A stretch of DNA of 64,000 nucleotides from Laburnicola sp. R22_1. Taxonomy: Eukaryota > Ascomycota > Dothideomycetes > Pleosporales > Didymosphaeriaceae. Below are positions 44,800 to 56,313 of this stretch, one piece after another. The position numbers and the translations under genes were made by a program. The DNA lies in NCBI GenBank assembly GCA_014281115.1, contig JACONQ010000011.1:1922001-1986000 (forward strand), written 5' to 3'. The stretch's first letter is position 1; each line of letters begins with the position of its first letter. The notes under the pieces were generated by a model. That model searched no databases. It saw nothing but the letters and a program-made list of their open reading frames with translations, and was not told the DNA's origin.

Positions 44800-46100
44800 A
44801 AGATTTTTATAATTAGTATATATAAGTATATAAAGGATAGCCTAAAGTATAATATACTACTTCTTAGTTACTTTAATAACTATAAATATCTCCTTATTAT
44901 AAATTATATAGTTTGCCTTTATAAAAGTATATTTAGTAAAGAAATAGATAATTAGTCTAAAAACTCCTTCTATATTAAACTATAAGAAGTAGGCTCTAGA
45001 GGCCTAGTCTAAGGAGTTAGCCTTTAATACTCCTTCCTTTTTAATATTAAAGTAGGCTAGTATAGACTTAGTGCAGAACACTTTCTTTAAGTAGTTAAAG
45101 GCCTACTATTATTTCTACCCCTATAAAAGGAAGTCTTCTTTCTACTTAACGTTATTAATAAAAATACTACTTTTAAAAAGTTTTTTATAAACCTCTAGTA
45201 GAAGTAAGTAAACTCTAAAAAACTCTAAACACCCTTTATATTTATAGAAGGGGCCTAATTCTAAATAGTTCTAACCTTTTCTAGGTCTATACTAATTTTC
45301 TTTTTATACTTTATAATAAATCTAAGGTATTTAGTCTTAATAACTGCAAACTTGCACTTCTTAATATTTAAGTGCAGCTCTACCTTATCTAACTTCTCTA
45401 CTACCTATTATACTTTATCTTAATAGTCCCTTAAAAATCTGCTAGAAAATATAAAAATATTATTTATATAGGTAGAGTAGAAGTTATCTAAGTACTCCTT
45501 TAGAATATAGTTAATATATTTCTAAAAGATGCTTAGTATATTAGCTAGTCTAAAAGAGACTACTAGTTACTTATATAACCTAAACTAGGTTTAAAAGGCT
45601 ATTTTCCATTCCTCTCTTTTTACTATTCTTAACTTATAAAAGGCCTAAATTACATTTAACTTTATTAGCTACTTGGCCTTAGTAAGGAGCTGCAATATCT
45701 CTCTAATAAAGAAAGAAGGTAGCAATTCTTTTTAATAGGATATTTAACGCCCTATAGTCTATATAGAACTATAGACCTCCTTTGGATTTTCTTATAAATA
45801 ATACTAGTGCTATAGCACTAGACTTTCTTACCTAAATAAAGCTATAGTTAAGATACTCTATTAGTTTCTTATAGAGAACTAACAATTCCTCCTTTAATAT
45901 ACTATAGAGAGGGCTAAAGGAAATCTTTAGAATCTTTCTATTCTTCTTAATAAGGGGAATTAAGTAATTAATCCTAGGGCCTTATAATAGGGGAAGTTTA
46001 TTAGCTTGTTCTCTTAAGAAAACTTCTACTTAGTTTAAAAGCTACTTATAGAGATAGTCTCTTAGGTTTACCTTAGCCTTTAGGACTAGGGCCTTCTAAA
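44800..46100 (-). pseudogene. Gypsy reverse transcriptase / RNase H remnant
   Basis: Minus-strand motifs in order are RKSSAIALVLFIRKSKGGL (45,790-45,840), then IDYRALN, then STYINNIFIFSS (45,450-45,485), which is the catalytic YxDD box with both Asp changed to Asn, then KYKKKISIDLEKVRTI-like and IKGVQSFLGFTYFYRRFIKN-like stretches with stops, and an RNase H start with IIYNKEIFIVIK. The order and wording fit Ty3/gypsy. Confidence 0.85.
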
Positions 46101-46779
46101 TATCCTTAAGGAAGGTAGTAAAGATTATTAGTTTTTTTTTGTTATATTTCTTCTATTTAAGGTTATAAATAAGTAGTAGAGACTTTTTAACTAGGAGTAG
46201 AAGTTTGTCTCCCCTACTTATCTCTAATCCTTATATAGGAGGACTCTATATATATAGACTATTTCTCTAGGGCTACTAATATAGTATTCTTCTTCTACTA
46301 TAGCAACCTAAAAACTAATTTATAGTTCTCCTCTTTTCTATTAATATAAGCCTATATTATTTTAATATACTCCTTAATATCTATCTTTATATAAGTGGCT
46401 TTATAGACTAAGAAGATTACTTTTCTAAATTCTATTACTTAATAGAGATTATTTAAACTAATATATTATAGGTTAGCTTTTTTAGCAAACTTCTTAGATA
46501 GAAAGATAGTAGTTAAATACCCTAAATTAAGTATAGTATATATAAAGGTAATATTATTAATAAGAGTGTTTATAGTAATTAGTGTTAAATCTAGCTATAT
46601 CTTTCTATATATATTAAAGTTCTTCTTTAGTTTCTCTATAACCTACTTTATCTCCTCTCTCTAATAACTTCTAGAGGGAGAAGCTAGTTTTCTAACTCCA
46701 CTAAGCTATTAATATCCTTATTACTACTATTTATCTTCTAGACCTTACTAGCCCTAGCTTGTATTAGTAGTATTATAGC

Positions 46780-46870
46780 TTAGAGGTAACTCTAGACGCT
46801 ATATTTCTTTTTACTATAGTAAAAGCATACTTCTTCTTTATAGCACTTCTTTAGCTCCTCTTTAAAGATA
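46780..46870 (-). pseudogene. Gag zinc-knuckle remnant of the gypsy element
   Basis: The minus strand reads ELKKCYKEEVCFYYSKKKYS, which corresponds to a CCHC knuckle with Cys changed to Tyr in places (TGC/TGT to TAC/TAT, a RIP-type change). It lies upstream of the reverse transcriptase, as expected for gag. Confidence 0.6.
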
Positions 46871-48022
46871 TATTTAGTGCGCTTCTTAGTTTTTGAAGAG
46901 TTTACTTTAGTAGTCCTTATAGTGCTAGAATATATAAGTTTCTAATTTATAGTATTAGCAGACTTAGTAGAAAAGGAGGCTACTATATTAAAGGGCTTTA
47001 ATATCTTTATATAGTCAATATTTTCCTTAACTATATTAACTCTATCTATAAGTATTATAAGGTCCTAGTCTTTAAGAATCTTTAGTATAATTAGCCTATT
47101 CTATAAGTCTATATATAAGGCTTTCTAGTAAATATTCTTTAAGTTCTTCTAGTTATCTTTATTAGCCTTAGCGGCCAGGCATATAAAGTTAGCATTAAAC
47201 TTAGTTAGTAGGGTTTTACCCTATTAGCTAAGAAATAGTTTATTCTATACTTATTCCTTTGCTAACTTATTATAGAAGCTTATGCTTAAAAAAATTCTAG
47301 AATTTATTATTAGAATAGGTTTCTTCTCTATAAAGGCTAGTGCAATATTTACTACCTTACCTATTAGCCTACTTATAATATAATTAATTGCGTTCCCTAA
47401 AAGAAAGTAATCTTTATAGATTTTAGCCTTTATTATATATTCTTAATATTAGTAATCCTAATAGCTTCTAGAGAATAACTCTAGGTTAGGTAGTTAGGGG
47501 CGCTAGCGCTTTAGTAGCGCTTTACTAGGCGCTAGTATTACTACTATTATTTAGAAGGGGGCTAAGGGCATAGTTTCTACTTTAGCGTGTTGCTCTAATT
47601 AGGCAAGTTAATTAGTAATTACTTCTAGTAAGACCTAAAGCTACTTGCTAGCGTTTTATTATACTACTAATATAACTTAGAATTACTTTAAGCTAGTAAG
47701 ATAGTCTATAATTTATATTAGTGCATTTTAGAAAGCGCTCCCTTTTATATTTTAGGCCTCCTCCTCCCTTTAGGAAGGTGCTTAGGGCCCTATTAATCTT
47801 TAGTCTTATAGATACTAGCAAACTAGCTTAATCTTCTATATACACTTTGTTTTATTATAACCTTCTATATATAGTTTCTTAGTATGGTTAGTAGTAATAT
47901 CTACTTTTATAGCTTCTTACTATTAGAGTTTAGTAACTTATTACGCTAGGTAAGAAATAAGGATATTTTCTCTTTTATAGAAAGACCTTAGTGCTCCCTC
48001 TATTATACTTGTGTTTATAGCG

Positions 48023-48230
48023 TGAGATTAAGAAAACTTAATATCTAACTTAACTATATATTTATTTATAGAGTTAAGAAACCTTAGTATCTAACTTAAC
48101 TACGTATTTATCCTATAGGGTTAAGAGATCTTAATATCTAACTTAACTGCGTATTTATTCTATAGGGTTAAGGGATTTTAGTATCTAACTTAACTATATA
48201 TTTATTTATAGGGTTATTCTTAGCGTATTA
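48023..48230. repeat. 46-47-bp tandem array, 4 copies
   Basis: Units containing ATCTAACTTAACTATATATT and ATAGGGTTAAG recur at 48,045, 48,091, 48,138 and 48,185. The array is inside the gypsy element, just internal to its 5' LTR. Confidence 0.88.
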
Positions 48231-48277
48231 GAAAGATTTTGCAAGCTCCTTTATTATAAGAGATTAATAAAGTTTAA

Positions 48278-48484
48278 TATAAGGAGCTTTAGACTAAGAG
48301 GTTAGAGTTGCCTAAGTAAACTTATAAATTTAATAGAGTTTTAAAGGTAACTCTAGCTATTAACTTATATACTTCTAGCTTAGTAAGAGTATAGACTTAG
48401 CGCTCTAAGGCTCTAAGGAGCATAGACTAAGAGCTCTAAGGTAGCAGACTAAGTAACTAGTAGAAGGATGCTTAGCCTCTTATA
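48278..48484 (-). repeat. 5' LTR of the gypsy element
   Basis: It is 207 bp, matches 40,645-40,851 along its full length and is followed by the target duplication TTAGG. Confidence 0.88.
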
Positions 48485-49589
48485 TTAGGCATAGTAAAGT
48501 ACCTAGATTTAGTAAGTCTAAGTATCTTATAAATGTAAGCTAGTACGCTTAGTAAGTAATATAGGGCGCCTTATAGAGAAAGTAAAAGTATTATTTATAT
48601 ACAATCTTTATAAGCAGTACTATAGCATTTCTAAAGCCTAATTCTAATTTCTCTTACTTAGTGCCTTTAGCCCTTATAGTATAACGCTAGTTAGGTATTA
48701 TAGGCGAATTAGTCTTTAGAGGTAATATAGTTATTATTTATTATTATTAATTATTATTTAGGAAAATTTAGAGCGATCTCTTAATTAACTAAGAAAATCT
48801 CTTTTAGTAAATTAAGGTACAACCTATTAAACTAGAGTATAAATTCTTATAGGGGTAACTAATAGAACTTCCTACTACTACGCGCTATAACTAGTAGCTA
48901 GTAGACTTAGAATTCTAGCCTTTCTAAATAGGCCTTAGTAGTGTCTTAATTCTACTAGTGTAAAGTAGTACTACTACTTCTATAACTTAGAGTAATCTCT
49001 CTTAATATACTATAATAGTGTAACCTATTAAACTAGTCTCTTATAAAAGTAACTAATAAAGCTTTCTACCCTTATATAATAAGCAAAGAAGGAACTTAGA
49101 AGTAGCTTTTTTTAATAGACCTTAGGGTAATAAAATATAAACTCCCTAGTAATAGGAATTCTTCCTAGTAACTAATAAAACTTCCTATCCTTATATAATA
49201 AGTAGAGAAGGGACTTAGAAGTAGCCTTTCTTAATAGACCTTAGCGCAGTATAATAACTACCTAAAACTTCTAGCCTAACCTAGTAAGCTTAGCATAGTA
49301 TAACAACTGCCTAGCACTAAAGTAATTAATAAACTCCTAGCCTAACCTAGTAAGTAATAGCCTAACCCACCTTAGCGTAGTGTAATAACTATCTAAAACT
49401 TCTAGCCTAATCTAATAAGCTTAGCGTAGTATAATAACTGTCTAGCACTAAAGTAACTAATATGCTTCTAACCTAACCTAGTAAGCTAAAACTTCTACTA
49501 ATTTAACTACCTATAAGTAGTGTCTTAAGAGAGAAGTAGATATTATATTACTGTCTATAGCTAAATAAAAATAGTTAGTTTTAGAATAA

Positions 49590-49866
49590 TATAACGGCGA
49601 TACACAGTCTTATAGGACTAACCTATTAGAGATAGCTAGAATAGTTAAAAGAGCTAGTTAAATTAATACTATTCTAAGATCGTAAATAAGAAAGGAATAT
49701 AGGAGGCCCTTTTTTATATAGAGAGCGGCATAGAGTATAGGCCTACACTAACTACTACACTAACACTAACTAGAAAAGGCGCCTTTAGGAAGGTAAAAGG
49801 CGTAAATAGGGAGAAATAGAGTGTAAAAAAGAGATAATAGGACGTGCTTAGTAGGGAGGCTAGCAA
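49590..49866. repeat. LTR-like repeat, copy B
   Basis: Same orientation as copy A (38,704-38,980). Between A and B lies the gypsy element plus about 2.8 kb of unassigned sequence, so A and B could be the two LTRs of an older element into which the gypsy element jumped. Confidence 0.55.
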
Positions 49867-50045
49867 GTACTATTATACTTACTATAATCTCTTTACTTCC
49901 TAATAAGTATATAAGAAGTTTTATAAGCTCTTCCTCTCTTATAAAATAGATACTTAGACGTTTCTATAGGCTTTTAAAAGTCTAGCTAGGAAGGATAGAC
50001 TAGACGCAAAGACCTAAAAGAACAAATTATAATATATAATAGTTC

Positions 50046-50301
50046 TGTGCTAGCCTCCCTACTAAGCACACCCTATTTCCCTCTATCTGCGCCTTTTATC
50101 TTCCTAAAGGCGCCTTTTCTAGTTAGTGTTAATATATAGCTAGCGTAGACCTATGCCCTATTCTACCCTCTATATAAGAAAGGGCCTCCTATATCTCTTT
50201 CTTATCTACTATCTTAGAATAGTATTAATTTAACTAGCTCTTTTAACTATTATAGCTATCCCTAATAGGTTAGCCCTATAGGGCTGTATTCCGCCCTTAT
50301 A
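50046..50301. repeat. LTR-like repeat, copy C, inverted
   Basis: A 256-bp block from TGTGCTAGCCTCCC to CCGCCCTTATA, the reverse complement of copy B about 180 bp away. Together they form a large imperfect inverted repeat. Confidence 0.65.
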
Positions 50302-50639
50302 TTAGTTGCAAAAAATTTTTAACTAGTATATAGTATTAATTTAATCTATCTAGAAGTAGAATAATAATAACTTTTATTTTAAATAATATAAAAATATAGA
50401 GCCTACTACTTAGTAATTAAAAAGAGCGTAAAAGATAATCTTAAGCTACTTTAACCTTAAACTAAAAAAAGAATTAAAAAAAGAGTTTAGTAAGCTAATA
50501 TTACTTTAACTATAGTATTAATATCTAAGCAGAAGGCTCTGCTTTTTTTATTATGTTATTTAAGATAAAAGCCTTTATTGTTCTACCGGGCCCCTAGGTA
50601 GTTAATTTAATAACACATAGTATTAATATATATATTTAG

Positions 50640-51010
50640 GCTAATAAATAGGTATAGGTTAGGTTAGGGTTAGAGTCTTACGTAATCTAACCTAACCCTA
50701 ACCTAACTCTAGATTACGTAAGACTCTACTCTAACCTAATCCTAGAGTACCTATTTAGTCTGTAATAAATAGTTATTATAATTAATTAAAAATATATTTT
50801 AAATAATATTAAACTAAGTTAAATTAAGCTAGATCTTATGTAATTAGACTAGGGTCTTACGTAATTAGGTTAGATATAGGTTAGGTTGGGTTTAGGGTCT
50901 TACGTAATTAACCTAACCTAACCTAAGGTCTGTGCGACCTAACCTAACCTATACCTATAGTTTATGCGACTCTAACCCAACCCTATACCTAATCTATGTA
51001 CCCCAAACCT
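50640..51010. repeat. CCTAA/TTAGG-rich tracts in both orientations
   Basis: GGTTAGGTTAGGGTTAGAG is followed by ATCTAACCTAACCCTAACC, then by GTCTTACGTAATTAACC-type units and more CCTAACC runs. The tracts are inverted relative to one another around TTACGTAA. They are telomere-like in wording but irregular. Confidence 0.6.
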
Positions 51011-52399
51011 ATTTACTAGCCTAATATATTGTTAAATTAACTATCTAGGAGTAGAATAATAAAGGCTTTTATCTTAAATAATATAATAAAAGAAACACAT
51101 TTAGACTACTATAATAACCTTTTATCTTAATTTAGAAATTACCTTTTACACTCTTTTTAATTACTAAGTAGGGGCTTTGCTTTTTTAAGAGAAAAGTCTT
51201 TATTATTCTACTTCTAGGTAGTTAATTAATAACACATCTTAATTTACTTTAACTTTAAACTAAAAAAAAAAGAATTAAAAAAGGCGTCTAGTAAGATAAT
51301 AAAATAGTATTAATATATTAAAGATCTTTATTATGTGAAAATTCTAACTAAGGTCGAGTTCGCACTATATATAAAGAGGAGTAAAATAGAAGGCACTATA
51401 ACCTAGTATCTAGTACACAGTGGTAGTAATAAAATATACACAATATAGTATTAATATATATTATTAAATTAACTACCTAGAAATAGAATAATAAAGGCTT
51501 TTATCTAAAATAATATAATAAAAAAGTAGAGCCTCTTACTTAGTAATTAAAAAAGGGTAAAAAATTATTATAAAAAGGATATTAATATATTTAATACTAA
51601 ACTAATATTTTTTTAAAAAAAAGGTAATTTAAAAAGGTATAAAAAATTTAAAAATTTAATAATATAGCACTTAAAACTACTTTAAATATAATTAAAAAAT
51701 AAAAATTAAATTAATAAAATAAGTAATTAGCTATATGTTGTTAAATTATCTACCTAGGGGTAGAATAATAAAGGCTTTTATCTTAAATAATATTAAAGAT
51801 CTTCGTTGTGTAGAGATTCTAACTAAGGTTAAGTCTGCACTATATACAAAAAGGAGTAAAATAGAAGGCACTAAAACCTAGTACCTAGTATATAGTAGTA
51901 GTAATAAAATATACATAAAATAATAATAATTTTATTATTAACTTTCTACACGGCGGTATTAATAATAGCAGTTAATAGATAGTTAGATATAACTAAGTTA
52001 TATATTATTTCTTAACTAGTAAACTATTAGAGAGCTATAGTAGACTGCGGTGTTGTAACTGTAGGAGCAGTGTAGGTAATAGGACGCTTAACTATAGTTT
52101 AGTTATTATGCTTGCGACCTAATAGCTATAGCGTAGCTATAGTTTACTGTGTGTATAGTGTATAAGTTTCTTATAATATTAGCAATGCCTAGTACGCTAA
52201 ATCTTTACTTTAATATATAACACTATATCTTTTAAATCTAACTTTTTATCTATTATATCTAGCAACGTAATAACTACTTTCTAGCGACCTAATATTATAT
52301 CTAAGTCTAATACCTATAGTAATATAGCTATTATTAAATTAAGTTAGGGTATAGATAACTAGCTAGGTAAAGTTAAGGATAATTTCTAGAGATTTAGCA

Positions 52400-53330
52400 A
52401 CCTTATACAACTAGAAGGATCGTTAAAGAGGCCTCTAGAGCTTATTTTTAAGTACCCTATTAGTAATATCTTTAGGCTAATTTGCTGTGCCTTATGCCTT
52501 TAGATTCTAGAGTGTAAGGTAGTCCTTTAGTACCTAGATATTAATAGAAGAGACGCAGTCTTTATAACGCAATAATAGTATAACGCAGAGATTATGCTAT
52601 AAAAGCTTAAAAATATAACTAAAAATAAAAGTAATAAGAACTATAAGGGTAAGGACTAAAGCAAAAGGGAAAAAGAGTTTATTATAATATATAAGACGCT
52701 AGAGGTATAGTAGTAGTATAGGAAGCTTATTAAGGTAGTAGTAATTATCTAGACTACTATTAAGATAGGGGACTGCAACTAAGTAATAAGAATAAAGGTA
52801 AGTGGCGGCAGTGGGAGTATAGAGGAGATAGGTAGTAGTGAGATCCTAGGGGAGCAGAATATGGCTTGCTAGTTGCGAGGGGAGATCTACTATAGAAGAA
52901 AGTTAATAAAATAGTCAGGTTAGTTACTATTGTAATTGTTATTATTATTATTATAGTAAAAAATGTTGTTAAAGAAATTATTAATTACGTAACATGGTGG
53001 TTGGTTAAACAGCCGGCCTAGGATTACGTAACATCACGGATTAACCTGGGGGAGAAATCTTAAATAATATAATAATAAAAAAGTAGAGCCTCCTAGTTAG
53101 TAATTAAAAAGAGCGTAAAAACTATAAATCTATTAAAAATTAAATTTATAGCTTTACTAATAAAAAATTTATAAAGTCTTTATTTAAGCTATTTGTGTAT
53201 ATCTGTGTACGTCTGCGCATCTCTAAGCATTTCTGTGCTAGCAAATTGCTTGTGTAAAAATGCGCATATATGCGTATATCTGCCCAGTTGAGCAGCCTCT
53301 TTGGTAAAAACTTTCCTGATGCATTTGGGC
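52400..53330. repeat. Dispersed repeat at the right edge of the island (inverted copy of 12,030-13,390)
   Basis: The terminal part (52,960-53,045) is less mutated than the 12-kb copies: it keeps ACAGCCGGCCTAGGATTACG. The plus strand of 52,400-52,900 could be decayed coding sequence (for example CRLRGEIYYRRKLI-like text near 52,870), but no family is recognisable. The match ends about 53,330, where unique GC-balanced DNA begins. Confidence 0.6.
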
Positions 53331-53459
53331 TATATCAATACTGTTAACAAAACCCAGAAGCTACACTCAACGCCATATCTTGATTTGCTCTCGTCGTCTT
53401 GTCACAAGTACACAATAAAGATTATAACTTACTCCTCGCAATTTCCTTCCACAATGTCC

Positions 53460-54107
53460 TCAATGCTCAAACAACGAGCCCTCCAACTCCATCTTCCTCC
53501 CCCATTCAACCTTCTCAATTCACAATGCCGGCCCAGATGCAATCCCAATCGAGTTAACCTTACAGTACTACAACATATATATTTCCCAGCAGCACTCACT
53601 CTTTCCTCGAACTCGAACCCATTCCGGTGCAGACAACCCCTACCCTGTGCACCTCCTTAACCCCCAAACACAACCAAAACCAAAACCATGAAATCCCTCT
53701 ACAAATCCCACCTCAAGCGCAAACACGCCAAAAAAATTCGAAACCTTCATGGGTCACATCAAAAAAATCCACTACGGAGATGTGCCAGAGTACAACGAGG
53801 TGCTTGAAGACCGGCAGACGAGGAGCAGCGGGCGCGGTTGCGCCGGTTTTGCAATGCTATTAGGGAGGAGAAGAAAGTGTTGGGTTCGAGGGTTGAGCTG
53901 GGGCTTGAAGTCGTGGGGTGGGTGCGGGAGGATGATGGTGGGGATGGGAGTGGGCAGATGGAGGGGAGCGTTGGTGGTGTGGCTAATGAAGATCATGTCT
54001 ACACCGGTGACGAGAAAGAGAAATCCGGAAGGAGTAGAGGTGTCTTTTGGTGTTTGGAGTCTGGACGGGTACGGACATGGGCGCGGCAAGCTGGAACATG
54101 CATCTAG
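53460..54107 (+). pseudogene. Possible broken gene, unknown function
   Basis: The DNA is GC-balanced and coding-like, but no frame is long. Pieces that read well are KKFETFMGHIKKIHYGDVPE then YNEVLE (53,733-53,815) and, after a frame change near 53,810-53,820, EEQRARLRRFCNAIREEKKV (53,821-53,880), a likely helical coiled coil. Upstream, MPAQMQSQSS (53,526) meets a stop, and the Pro/Gln-rich frame after it lacks a start. I see no introns that would fix these breaks. It may be a gene damaged next to the AT-rich island, or coding sequence I cannot splice correctly. No family recognised. Confidence 0.3.
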
Positions 54108-54487
54108 GTTTTGCAGTCCACATGTTTGTATAAGGCACTTTATGGATATCACAAACACCTGCATGCATTTTGTATCTTTTGGAGGCGATATCTCTTTGGT
54201 ATAACCCAGATGCGTTTCCTATGTCTTTGATACATAGATGATTTGATGGGCGACTCATCTCGTGCACACACACACGCTCATCTTTCATCACTTTATTCCA
54301 CCCTTCAGCTTCAGTAGAAAAAATAGATACCCAAAAATAATTACATTATCTAAAAATCCAACAGAGCATCCCTAAACCTAATCACTCTTTGCACATACGA
54401 CACCTATACCACCCGTCCTTCATAATTGTAAATTTTCCACCCGTGTAGATCCGTACTTCTCATCCAAGCTTCAAGTTTACAATGTTA
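54108..54487. other. Intergenic, nothing recognised
   Basis: Unique-looking sequence with a short CA run near 54,265-54,275, between the possible broken gene and the Tc1-like element. Confidence 0.5.
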
Positions 54488-55808
54488 CAGTGCCAAGCCA
54501 AAAGTCTGTTCCCCCAACACGCTAACGCGCGTACACCAACACCAACACCCTATTTTCAACACTACATTACTCCACCAATATGAGCTCTTTTGGTGTAGAA
54601 ATTTCAGGAAATCGTCGCCGCAATGCCGAATTATCTGTCCAGCAACGGGATTTAATTATCGCGAAGTGTGAGGCGGGCGCGTCATCGCGGGAGTTGGCTG
54701 AGGAGTTTAACTGTACGCGTCGCTGCATCAACAAAACACTTCAGAGATATGGAGAACAACACCACAATCAATCGCGGCCTCGATCAGGGCGTCCCCAGGC
54801 GCTTAATACACATGACAAGCGTGTACTCTATCGAGAGGCACGAAAAACCCGAGGATCGAATACCCAGCCCTCCTCCGCGAGGCCTCCCTCCGCCGCATCT
54901 CTCGAACGACTGCATATCGCGCATTGAAGGCAGAGAGCCTGACCAACTTCCAGGCAGCGCGGAAGCCCAAGATCACTCGCGCGGTGGCCCAGGAGAGGCG
55001 TCAATTCGAACGGGAATATCGCAATTAGGATTGGCGCGGACAGCCCTTCCGGTTCTCAGATGAGTGCTCTATTCAAAGACGCTCCGGCGGCACATCTACA
55101 TGGGTTTTTCGCCTCCCACACGAGAAATAGAGACATGAGATGATCGAGGAGACAGTTATATCAAGATCTCGCGCGGCAATGGTGTGGGCGAGTATCTGGC
55201 TTGATCGGAGAGGGCGGGTTCGGCGGAGTCCCTTAGTGATCATGCCCAGGGACCCAGCAGCTCGTCGCAAAGGATACAGCGCATGGAGTTATATTGAAGC
55301 TCTACGCGAAGGACTCCTCTGTAATTATCACGCAGGAGATATCTATATGCACGACAACGCGCCCATCCACAGGGCGCGACAGTCGCTCGATTTTTGGCGG
55401 AACACGGCATACAACCGATCGAGTGGCCGCGTTATTCCCCGACATCGACCCCATCGAACATCTCTGGTGGTCCCTCAAGAGAGAACTCCATAAGCGTTAC
55501 CCCAATATGGGCGACCTTGGCGACGGCGACGAGGACTTTGAGACCTTCTGCGCGGCGTTGAAAGATTGCTGGCGTAGGATCCCTGATTCGCTGATTCGCA
55601 AGCTTATACTTAGTATGCCGCGCCGCCTACTTGCTCTCCGGCGTGCGCGCGGGTATCAAACAAAATATTGATCAAATAATTATCTCTATATCAATTATCA
55701 ACTCTCCGGGAGCGATATTGGGGGTGCCGGAGCGCTCTGCGCGACGGGGTGGTGATGATGGCGGACCTCGCTTACCCCTGCGGGGAACAGACTTTTGGCT
55801 TAGTACTG
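54488..55808 (+). mobile_element. Tc1/mariner-type transposon, dead
   Basis: It is 1.32 kb long with inverted ends CAGTGCCAAGCCAAAAGTCT and, at the right, AGACTTTTGGCTTAGTACTG, differing at only three or four positions, and TA on both sides (54486-54487, 55809-55810). Size, TA target and transposase type all fit Tc1/mariner. It is much less AT-rich than the island next to it. Confidence 0.9.
54580..55671 (+). pseudogene. Tc1-like DDE transposase, frameshifted
   Basis: The ATG at 54580 starts a helix-turn-helix region (LIIAKCEAGASSRELAEEFN, then CTRRCINKTLQRY). Frame changes occur near 54,838 and twice between 55,390 and 55,450, and stops near 55,026 and 55,128. The catalytic motifs are RFSDECSIQ (first Asp), HDNAPIHRA (second Asp) and PDIDPIEHLWWSLK (third acidic residue), the DDE/D layout of Tc1-like enzymes. 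The C-terminus reads MPRRLLALRRARG, also typical. The enzyme would bind the TIRs and move the element by cut and paste, but this copy cannot be made. Confidence 0.9.
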
Positions 55809-55810
55809 TA

Positions 55811-56313
55811 GTTCTACATTGGGCAAGATACACATTGATTGGTACATGGTGCGTGAATATCAATATCAATTAGAATGGCTGTTATTAACATGGATGGCGA
55901 CGGTATTCGATGCAGGTTTTAAATAAAGGACATTGTCAACAAACAGTTTCATGCACTAGTTTCTCCATGCATGACGAGAGGTGCGGTATTTTGCGGTGGA
56001 GGAGGTTGGGCATTGTATGGTGGGATGTGGACTTAACCGCAGAGAGGGAGGGAGCGGGCATGGCTAGGTGTGTTACTCGTGGTAGAATTGAAATGGATAA
56101 AATCTAAAATCTCGCCACATCTCCCCCATGCTCGTACCATTATATATGCTGCCATCTCATTCTTTGAAACGACAATCCGTGCCCTCATCTCATACGCGAT
56201 ACTCCAACCACACATATGCATCTATGACAACAGAACGCGTAAGCTTAACCACCAACTAGCTCAAGGACACCCCACCAAGCCCCTCTACTCTCCAAACATC
56301 GCCAGCTCGCACA
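55811..56313. other. Intergenic, nothing recognised
   Basis: The 3' flank of the permease gene (-). No coding frame is supported. Confidence 0.55.

Larger units (their letters stand above)
40645..48484 (-). mobile_element. Complete but dead Ty3/gypsy LTR retrotransposon
   Basis: LTRs of 207 bp (40,645-40,851 and 48,278-48,484) flank 7.4 kb of degraded sequence, and the 5-bp duplication TTAGG occurs at 40,640-40,644 and 48,485-48,489. On the minus strand the order is gag-type zinc knuckle (about 46,790-46,860), reverse transcriptase (about 46,100-45,100), RNase H (about 45,060-44,800) and integrase (about 44,250-43,700), which is the Ty3/gypsy order. RIP-type changes and stops occur throughout; it cannot be active. 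Confidence 0.88.
29974..53300. other. 23-kb AT-rich, RIP-degraded island without genes
   Basis: There is no plausible gene and no open frame worth naming on either strand for 23 kb. TA dinucleotides and TAG/TAA codons are very frequent, and CpA/TpG rare, as after RIP. What can be recognised is listed separately: a dead Ty3/gypsy element, LTR-like fragments, inverted and direct dispersed repeats, tandem arrays and CCTAA-rich tracts. The stretches 31,150-33,500, 34,500-35,500, 39,000-40,600 and 48,500-49,200 look like old coding DNA of transposons, but I cannot assign them. Such islands can act as heterochromatin or centromeres; nothing in the sequence decides this. Confidence 0.85.
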
